This document shows positions 33,875 to 39,868 of a stretch of DNA of 39,868 nucleotides, piece by piece. The translations under genes and the position numbers were made by a program. Source of the DNA: an uncultured Pseudomonadota bacterium (GTDB lineage: Bacteria > Myxococcota_A > Bradymonadia > Bradymonadales > GCA-2716585); assembly GCA_937123825.1 (NCBI GenBank), contig CAKZKQ010000550.1:1-39868 (forward strand), read 5' to 3'. Numbering within the stretch: position 1 is the first letter of the stretch; every line of letters starts with the position of its first letter. The notes under the pieces were generated by a model. The model saw only the letters and a list, made by a program, of their open reading frames with translations, did no database searches and had not been told where the DNA came from.

Positions 33875-35296
33875 ATGACGATCAGCTCGCCAAGAGACGT
33901 GCTCAAGTTTGCACGGGACGAAGACATCCAGTTTGTAGATTTTAAGTTTCTGGACTTTCTGGGCTCGTGGCAGCACTTCACCATCCCGGCCAGCGCCTTC
34001 GACGAAGGGGTCTTTGAAGAGGGCCTTGGCTTTGATGGATCCTCCATCCGCGGCTGGCAGCCCATCAACGCCTCCGACATGGTCGTCAAGCCGGACCCCA
34101 CCACGGCCCGAATCGACCCTTTCCCGCGCTACAAGACGCTGAGCTTGATTGGGACCATCCACGACCCCATCACCGGCGAGGGCTACAGCCGCGACCCGCG
34201 CTTCATCGCCCAGAAGGCCGAAGCCTACATGCGCCAGACCGGCATCGCGGACACGGCCTATTTTGGCCCCGAGGCCGAGTTCTTCATCTTTGATGACGTG
34301 CGCTACGACCTCAAACGCCAGTCGAGCTTCTTTGCCGTCGACTCGGTCGAAGGCGCCTGGAACACTGGCCGCGAAGAGTTCCCCAACCTGGGCCACAAGC
34401 CGGGCTACAAAGGCGGCTACTTCCCGTGCGCCCCGGTCGACTCCCAGGTCGACCTGCGGGCCGAGATGTGCCTGGTTTTGGAGAAGCTGGGCATCCCCGT
34501 TGAAGCCCAGCATCACGAGGTCGCCACCGGCGGTCAAGGCGAGATCGACATGCGCTTTGATACGATGGTGCACATGGGCGACAACCTCCAGTGGTTCAAG
34601 TACGTGGTCAAGAACGTAGCGCGCAGCCACGGCAAGACCGTCACCTTCATGCCCAAGCCCCTCTACAACGACAACGGCTCCGGGATGCACACCCACCAAT
34701 CGCTGTGGAAGGACGGCCAGCCGCTCTTTGCGGGCGATGCCTACGCGGGGCTCTCGGATCTGGCGCTCTACTACATTGGCGGCATCCTCAAGCACGCCCC
34801 GGCGCTGGTGGCGCTAACCAACCCGACCACCAACAGCTTCAAGCGCCTGGTGCCAGGCTTTGAGGCCCCGGTCAAGCTGGCCTACTCCAGCCGCAACCGC
34901 TCCGCCGCCATCCGCATCCCCATGTACTCGTCCTCGCCACGCGCCAAGCGCCTGGAGTTCCGCACCCCGGACCCGACCTGCAATGGCTATCTGGCTTTTG
35001 CGGCGATGTTGATGGCGGGGCTAGACGGCATCGAAAACCGGATTCACCCCGGCGAGCCGCTGGACAAAGACCTCTACAACCTGCCGCCCGAGGAGCAGCT
35101 CAGCGTCCCCGAGGTCCCCGGCAGCCTGGAGGAGTCGCTTGAGTGTCTGGCCCAGGACTGCGACTTCCTGCTCAAGGGCGACGTCTTCACCCAAGACGTC
35201 ATCGACACCTGGATTGACTTCAAGCTCAAGCACGAGGTCACCCCCACGCGTCTGCGCCCCACCCCGCTGGAGTTTGCGCTCTACTTCGACGTCTGA
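33875..35296 (+). CDS. glnA: Glutamine synthetase, type I
   Basis: This 473-aa dodecameric glutamine synthetase makes glutamine from glutamate, ammonia and ATP. Visible signatures are GFDGSSIRGW (52-61), the FGPEAEFFIFD glutamate-binding strand, NDNGSGMHTHQS, the ATP segment TNSFKRLVPGFEAP and the metal-binding RLEFRTPDP. Tyr401 in LYNLPPEE corresponds to the adenylylation tyrosine of enterobacterial GSI, so covalent control is likely. ATG 33875 gives the usual family N-terminus; a GTG at 33860 is in frame. It is downstream of glnB, so nitrogen sensing and assimilation are together. Confidence 0.97.
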   Translation: MTISSPRDVLKFARDEDIQFVDFKFLDFLGSWQHFTIPASAFDEGVFEEGLGFDGSSIRGWQPINASDMVVKPDPTTARIDPFPRYKTLSLIGTIHDPITGEGYSRDPRFIAQKAEAYMRQTGIADTAYFGPEAEFFIFDDVRYDLKRQSSFFAVDSVEGAWNTGREEFPNLGHKPGYKGGYFPCAPVDSQVDLRAEMCLVLEKLGIPVEAQHHEVATGGQGEIDMRFDTMVHMGDNLQWFKYVVKNVARSHGKTVTFMPKPLYNDNGSGMHTHQSLWKDGQPLFAGDAYAGLSDLALYYIGGILKHAPALVALTNPTTNSFKRLVPGFEAPVKLAYSSRNRSAAIRIPMYSSSPRAKRLEFRTPDPTCNGYLAFAAMLMAGLDGIENRIHPGEPLDKDLYNLPPEEQLSVPEVPGSLEESLECLAQDCDFLLKGDVFTQDVIDTWIDFKLKHEVTPTRLRPTPLEFALYFDV

Positions 35297-35539
35297 ACCC
35301 CTTCCGACGGCGCTTGGCAGACCCCACAGCTCCCAACACCTTCAAAATGGGTGCAACATCCCCCTCCACGCTTTGCCCAAAGGCGCGCCGAGGCCGTAAA
35401 CTCGCCGTTTTCTGGTTTCTGCCACACAATTTCTAAAACCAACGGCCTTGGCCGTCGTTCATCCACCACAACCGGCATTTTGCAGGCACAATGGGGTCAG
35501 CGAACCCAGCGCTGTGCCCATTTTGAAAGGAAGACCGCG

Positions 35540-36220
35540 ATGAGACGACCAAACGCCGCCATTTTTCTGGCCACGACCATCACGACCGCCCTGCTGTGGC
35601 CCTCACAAAGCCAGGCTCAGACCAAAAACGAACGCAACGCGCCCCAGAAGACCTTTGGTGTCGGCGTGATGTCGGCCTTAAACCGGGTGACCCTCGAAAA
35701 CCCCAACCCCAACGCGCTCCTGCTCATCCCCATACAGGTCAGCGACCACTTTCGCATCGAGCCCGAACTTGGATTCACCTCCTTCAGCACCGAAATTGTC
35801 AATGATGAGACCCGCGAGGGCACAGAGAGCAGCAACCTGGCGCTCCGAGGCGGGCTTGGACTGCTCTACACCCAGCGCGTCTCACGCAAAACCGTCTTGA
35901 TGGGCGGCGCACGCCTTGGCGCCATCTCAGTCAAACGGGAGGGATCCTTTGCAGGTGCCACCAATCTCGGCGGCGGTGGCGGCGCCACAGGCGAAAGTCA
36001 GACCTTCAAAACGTCCCAAACGACGCTCTACGGCACAATCGTCACCGGCGCCGAATACTTTCTGTCGCCGTCCATCAGCCTGGGTGGGGAGTTTCAGCTC
36101 ACATTCCAGCGCGCAGGGGAGCTTGAGACCTCGGGCGAAGGCGTCCAGGACAACACCACCGAAAGCTCTTTGAGCGTCACCACCAACGGCCTGCTGACCT
36201 TGCGCTGGTACTTCCTCTGA
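35540..36220 (+). CDS. Predicted outer-membrane beta-barrel protein
   Basis: This 226-aa protein has a signal peptide (cleavage near SQAQ, residues 24-27) and then alternating hydrophobic/polar strands typical of small barrels: GVGVMSALNRV, LLIPIQVSDHFRIEPELGF, LALRGGLGLLYT and a final LLTLRWYFL. The C-terminus is aromatic-rich, as in barrel proteins inserted by the Bam machinery. A Gly-rich loop (GGGGGATGE) lies near residues 145-153. ATG 35540 has AAAGGAAG at good spacing. Porin-family or OmpW-like identity cannot be settled. It is convergent with the kinase gene, 107 bp away. Confidence 0.82.
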   Translation: MRRPNAAIFLATTITTALLWPSQSQAQTKNERNAPQKTFGVGVMSALNRVTLENPNPNALLLIPIQVSDHFRIEPELGFTSFSTEIVNDETREGTESSNLALRGGLGLLYTQRVSRKTVLMGGARLGAISVKREGSFAGATNLGGGGGATGESQTFKTSQTTLYGTIVTGAEYFLSPSISLGGEFQLTFQRAGELETSGEGVQDNTTESSLSVTTNGLLTLRWYFL

Positions 36221-36327
36221 ACGCGCTCCAAACCCTCCAACAGGATTGAACGGGCCATACCTGACAGCGCAGCGCACGCCACAAAACCACCCACAACCCC
36301 ACACAATGGCTACGGTCCAAAAGCGAT

Positions 36328-39300
36328 TCAGATGCTGGCAGGGGTGGAGAGTTGAGACTGAAGCGCAAGCAAAGATCGGCCAAGGTCGCTCTTATCATGG
36401 GTGCGGCTCTCCCAAGCGATGGAGCGGGCCTCTTGCCACAAACGCAGGGCTTCTTCAGGCTGCCCCTGAGCCGCACTGAGCAGACCCAGACTGCAGAGGG
36501 TTTGACCAAGGAGGGGTTTGGCGCGTTGCTCGATGGCCATGCGCTGAGCCTCCTGAAGGTGCTGGTCGGCGCCCTGATGGTCACCTGCATGAACAAGCGC
36601 GGTGCCCAAAAGGTGATGGAGACTGGCCTTGAGGTGTTTGTCCCAGGTGCCGCTCTGCTCGGCATCAAGGGCTCGCCGTGCGCTCTGAGCAGCCTCTTGA
36701 AACTGGCCTTGCTCAAGCAGCGCACGAGCCTGACCACTCTGGATGTGGCCCACCCAACGGCTGAGGTTGTGTTGACGAGTGATGTCAAGGGCAGATTCGT
36801 ACTTGCGCAGCGCCAAATCAGGCACACCAGCGCGCAGCTCCAATGAGGCCTGATTGGACTCAAGCACACAACTCAAGTCGGCCGAACCAATGCCGCGCGC
36901 AAGCCTGGAGGCGTCCATCAAAAAACCGCGCGCTTCATCCAAGCGCCCCGCCTCCAGATAAAGGTTGCCCAGGTTGCTCTGGACCAACGCGGCGCCAAAA
37001 AGATCGCCAAGGCGGCGGTGCAGCGCCAACGCCTGACGATAGCGCTCCTGGGCCTGATGCCACTGACCGGTGCGCTTGTGAATCATGGCCAGCGCGTTGA
37101 GGGTCTGGGCCTCAATGGGCGCATCCCTGACCTCTCGAACCAGCGGCAAAACCTCCTCAAAAAGTCTCCGGGCGTTTTCGACCTCGCCTTTGCGCATGTG
37201 GAGCCGCGCCAGATTGTGCATCCAGATGTGGGCGTTGAGGCGGTCGCGATGGCGCTGACAAGAGAGCAACGCGGTCTCAAAGCTCTCCCTGGCCTTGTCC
37301 AACTCACCCACCATGGCGCAAATCCGCCCAGCAGAGCCGCGCCACTGACCCACCAACCAATCAAACCCCAAACCCCGCGCCCCTTCAATGGCCTCCTTGT
37401 ACCACCCCCTGGCCTCGTCCATCTCGCCGTGCAAGACCGCCAGCGAGCCCAAATGGTACGCCAAACGCGACCGAAGCCCTGCCCAGCCCTGCACGGTGGC
37501 CTCCCGATGGCTCGCCAGCGCCAACTGCTGGGCGCGCTGGCTGTCTTCGCCCGGATAAAGCAGGTGCACCATCCACTCGGCCAACTCACCACAGCGCTCA
37601 GCACCCAGCGTCGCCTCACTCGACAACCGCTCCAAGACCCCCAGGAGCTGCTGGCGGCTGCCCTGACGCATCGCACACCAGGCCCAGACCGTCGCCAAGC
37701 CCGCGGCCACCTCAAACGCCTCGTCCTCCATGGCGGCCAGCGTCGCAGCGCGAATGTTGCCCCCCAGCGCCAGAATCTGCTGGGCGCGCTCCACGGCCAT
37801 CGTCCCCTGACAACGCGCCGCAATCACCTCGTGCGCCAAACTGGCCAGATGAAGACGCTTTGCGTCCATGGCCTGACGCTGAAGCGCAGGCTCAAGCGCA
37901 GCAAACTTCTGGGCGGCAAAGTCACGCACGCTCTGCAAGATCCCAAAGCGCCCCCGACCCTGGTCTACCAGGAGGTTGTGCTCCAAAAGCGCCTCCAGGA
38001 TGTCCAGCGCCAACCCCTCGTCATCCTCCCCACCGGCGCTCAAGACCGCTTCGGCCAACGCGGCGTCAAAACCGGGCTCAAGGACCGAAAGTCTGGCCAG
38101 ACCATCCTTCTCCTGCCCACCGAGCAAAACCCAGGAAGACTCCAGCGCAGTCCGCAGCGCCACCCCCGTGCTTCGATCCCTCAAAGAACCCAGGCTCCGA
38201 CGCAGCCTCTGCAACAAACTCAGCGGCGAATGGGTCCGCAAACGCCCAGCCGCCAAGACCAACGCCAACGCAAGGCCGTCCAAGAGGCGCACCAACGCCA
38301 CCACGGCCTCTTGTTGCGAATGCTCCACCTCAAACCCAGGGTGTCCTCGCCGTGCCGCCGCCAACAACAACGCCACCGACGCCCGCTCCCGAGCCTTCTC
38401 CCACCGCTCGCCCTCCTGCGGAACCTCCAAAGGCCCCACCTCAAAGCACACCTCTTGCGGCAACCCCAGCGCTCGGCGTGAAGTCACCAAAAGGCTCAAC
38501 CCAGGGGCCTTCGCAAGCCAGCGCGATGCACAGCGCCGAACCGCCTGGAGCGCCTGCTCGGCGTTGTCCAGCATCCAAACCGTCCGCCCACCCTCCTCCA
38601 GCGAGGTCAGGACCGTGTCCAACCCCTTCTCACTGGCAACATTCAGATTCTCAACCCCCAACGCCAGGGCCACCGCAGCCTGAACCTCGGCAAAGGTCAC
38701 ACAACCACGCAGGTCACAAAACACGGCCCGAATCCGCAGTTCTTCAAGGCGCGCCTGCCACTGCCTTGCCAGACAAGTTTTCCCCGCGCCTGCTGTGCCT
38801 TCAAGGGTCCAGAGACGCTGCTGGCCACGGTGCCAGGAGGCCTCCAGGCGCTCCATGAGCCCATCGCGCCCCACAAAAAGGTTTGCCCCTGCGTTGGCAG
38901 GCAAACCCGCAGGCTCAGACTCCCCCACAGAAAGCCACCAGACCTCCAACGCCTTAAGCACCGAGGCCATGTCTTGAGGGCGACTTTCAGGGCTCGGCTC
39001 CAGACCTCGACGCAACAACGCCACCAGCGCAGGGGGCACATCGGGCGGCGGCTGCCCTTCAACCCGCCCCGCACAAACCCGCTCTTTAAGCGCATCATAG
39101 TCCTCGCCGCCGAAGGGATGCTGACCACCAAGCGCACTCCAAAGCGCGACACAAAAGGCAAAGATGTCCGTCCGCGCATCGCAAGGCTCGGCGCGGTGTT
39201 GCTCTGGCGCCATATAACGGGGCGTCCCCATCACACTGCCCGTGGCGGTCAACCCCAGACGCCCTTTGACCAGACCCCCTCCCCCTGCACCAAAACCAAG

Positions 39301-39855
39301 ACCACGGCCTGTGCGCTGAACCCCCAGCCCAAAGTCGACCAACCAGGCGTGCCCCTGCGCGTCGACCATGACATTTTGCGGCTTGAAGTCCCTGTGGATG
39401 ATCCCCTGCTGATGGGCAGCGGCAAGTCCGCGCCCGGCCTGGAGCAAAAGCCCCAGGACCTCCCTCCAGCTGCGCTGACACTCCAACAACCAACTCTGCA
39501 GGTCTTGACCTTCTATGAAATGAAAGACAATGAAGCGCTGAGCCGGGTCTACACTAACATCGTAGACAGGCAAAACGTGGGGGTGGGTAAGCTGGGCCAG
39601 CAGCCGCGCTTCGCGCAAGAGACGCTCAGTGACCTCGGGCGGCGCGCCGCCGTTCAACAAGAGCTTGATGGCCACGCGGCGCTCCAAGGCCCGATCCCAG
39701 GCCTCGTAGACCACGCCCATGCCTCCCACGCCCAACCGGGCACGGAGTTCGTAGCGCTCGGCCACTGGCGCAGCAGTATCATCCTGCGGTGGAACATCCT
39801 CTGGAGCTTCAGGCCAACTGAGCATTGCCAGCTCGGCCGTCAACGCGGTGCCCAC
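36328..39855 (-). CDS. Ser/Thr protein kinase fused to STAND ATPase and TPR domains
   Basis: This protein of about 1175 aa starts with a Hanks-type kinase (33-305): glycine loop GVGGMGVVY (42-50), Lys64 (VAIK), Glu82, HRD at 154-156 followed by KPQN, DFG at 174-176 and APE at 217-219, so it should be active. A P-loop ATPase follows with Walker A GTAGAGKT (353-360) and a Walker-B-like WMLDN, resembling STAND/MalT- or AfsR-like signalling ATPases. The second half is tetratricopeptide repeats. No membrane helix is seen, so it is cytosolic. GTG 39855 is the visible start, but the frame stays open to the window edge and may begin further upstream; ATG 39825 is also possible. The input signal is unknown. 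Confidence 0.92.
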   Translation of the reverse strand: MGTALTAELAMLSWPEAPEDVPPQDDTAAPVAERYELRARLGVGGMGVVYEAWDRALERRVAIKLLLNGGAPPEVTERLLREARLLAQLTHPHVLPVYDVSVDPAQRFIVFHFIEGQDLQSWLLECQRSWREVLGLLLQAGRGLAAAHQQGIIHRDFKPQNVMVDAQGHAWLVDFGLGVQRTGRGLGFGAGGGGLVKGRLGLTATGSVMGTPRYMAPEQHRAEPCDARTDIFAFCVALWSALGGQHPFGGEDYDALKERVCAGRVEGQPPPDVPPALVALLRRGLEPSPESRPQDMASVLKALEVWWLSVGESEPAGLPANAGANLFVGRDGLMERLEASWHRGQQRLWTLEGTAGAGKTCLARQWQARLEELRIRAVFCDLRGCVTFAEVQAAVALALGVENLNVASEKGLDTVLTSLEEGGRTVWMLDNAEQALQAVRRCASRWLAKAPGLSLLVTSRRALGLPQEVCFEVGPLEVPQEGERWEKARERASVALLLAAARRGHPGFEVEHSQQEAVVALVRLLDGLALALVLAAGRLRTHSPLSLLQRLRRSLGSLRDRSTGVALRTALESSWVLLGGQEKDGLARLSVLEPGFDAALAEAVLSAGGEDDEGLALDILEALLEHNLLVDQGRGRFGILQSVRDFAAQKFAALEPALQRQAMDAKRLHLASLAHEVIAARCQGTMAVERAQQILALGGNIRAATLAAMEDEAFEVAAGLATVWAWCAMRQGSRQQLLGVLERLSSEATLGAERCGELAEWMVHLLYPGEDSQRAQQLALASHREATVQGWAGLRSRLAYHLGSLAVLHGEMDEARGWYKEAIEGARGLGFDWLVGQWRGSAGRICAMVGELDKARESFETALLSCQRHRDRLNAHIWMHNLARLHMRKGEVENARRLFEEVLPLVREVRDAPIEAQTLNALAMIHKRTGQWHQAQERYRQALALHRRLGDLFGAALVQSNLGNLYLEAGRLDEARGFLMDASRLARGIGSADLSCVLESNQASLELRAGVPDLALRKYESALDITRQHNLSRWVGHIQSGQARALLEQGQFQEAAQSARRALDAEQSGTWDKHLKASLHHLLGTALVHAGDHQGADQHLQEAQRMAIEQRAKPLLGQTLCSLGLLSAAQGQPEEALRLWQEARSIAWESRTHDKSDLGRSLLALQSQLSTPASI

Positions 39856-39868
39856 CTCACCCTGGTCA

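Noticed and set aside
35442..35455. ACGGC-CTTG-GCCGT hairpin as the glnA terminator
   Set aside because: A 5-bp stem with no T tract, about 145 bp after glnA; too weak to call.
37018..38481. A long plus-strand frame opposite the kinase-STAND-TPR gene
   Set aside because: Arg/Gln/Pro-rich antisense composition without motifs; the minus-strand kinase and P-loop motifs are decisive.

Overview
The window reads as a GC-rich chromosomal segment from a predatory or environmental member of the former Deltaproteobacteria, most likely Myxococcota in the broad sense (which includes Bradymonadia-like lineages). This is inference. It rests on two proteins ending in a MYXO-CTERM-like sorting tail (Cys, hydrophobic helix, Arg run), an FG-GAP/VCBS surface protein, a Cys-rich lipoprotein, a Ser/Thr kinase fused to a signalling ATPase and TPRs, and a low-complexity GGNNDP linker. 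I see no phage, IS element, CRISPR array, tRNA or rRNA, and no obvious recent-transfer boundary.

Layout. 1-732 is poorly resolved DNA with a possible divergent small membrane-protein gene, followed by acnB (aconitase B, 733-3537). 3707-6230 holds a divergent pair, epoxide hydrolase (-) and AraC regulator (+), around a long perfect inverted repeat, and then a VOC/glyoxalase-fold protein. 6375-9911 is a giant leucine-rich-repeat (LRR) protein. Convergent to it, 12402-10087 encodes a SAM methyltransferase and an unrecognised 505-aa protein; a glutaredoxin/GST-like protein diverges from these. 17313-13687 (-) is an envelope pair: a 12-motif FG-GAP protein with a MYXO-CTERM-like tail and a lipoprotein with two matching 8-Cys repeats. 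17629-18507 is an alpha/beta hydrolase behind an operator-like promoter region. A second, smaller LRR protein (19809-18529) lies downstream of a DUF1330 protein, which diverges from an HxlR regulator across three tandem 17-bp palindromes. A LysR regulator, a strong intrinsic terminator and a modular envelope muramidase-like protein follow (to 23868).

23939-30700 carries a small membrane protein, a GlxA-type regulator, a YcaQ/AlkX-like DNA glycosylase, a PaaI-like thioesterase, a 160-aa unknown behind a palindromic promoter, a GltS-like glutamate:Na+ symporter and an enoyl-CoA hydratase family protein. 30754-35296 is a co-directional housekeeping run: prmA (L11 methylation), rsmE (16S rRNA m3U), an RDD membrane protein, glnB (PII) and glnA (glutamine synthetase), the last two forming the nitrogen-status module. 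The window closes with a predicted outer-membrane barrel protein and a kinase-STAND ATPase-TPR protein whose frame runs off the right edge.

Most worth a second look: the HxlR triple-palindrome array with an apparently leaderless start; the 12-bp inverted repeat at 4759-4790; the WP..LR cap module shared three times between two LRR proteins; the 8-Cys repeat; and the protein that carries both a lipobox and a MYXO-CTERM-like tail.
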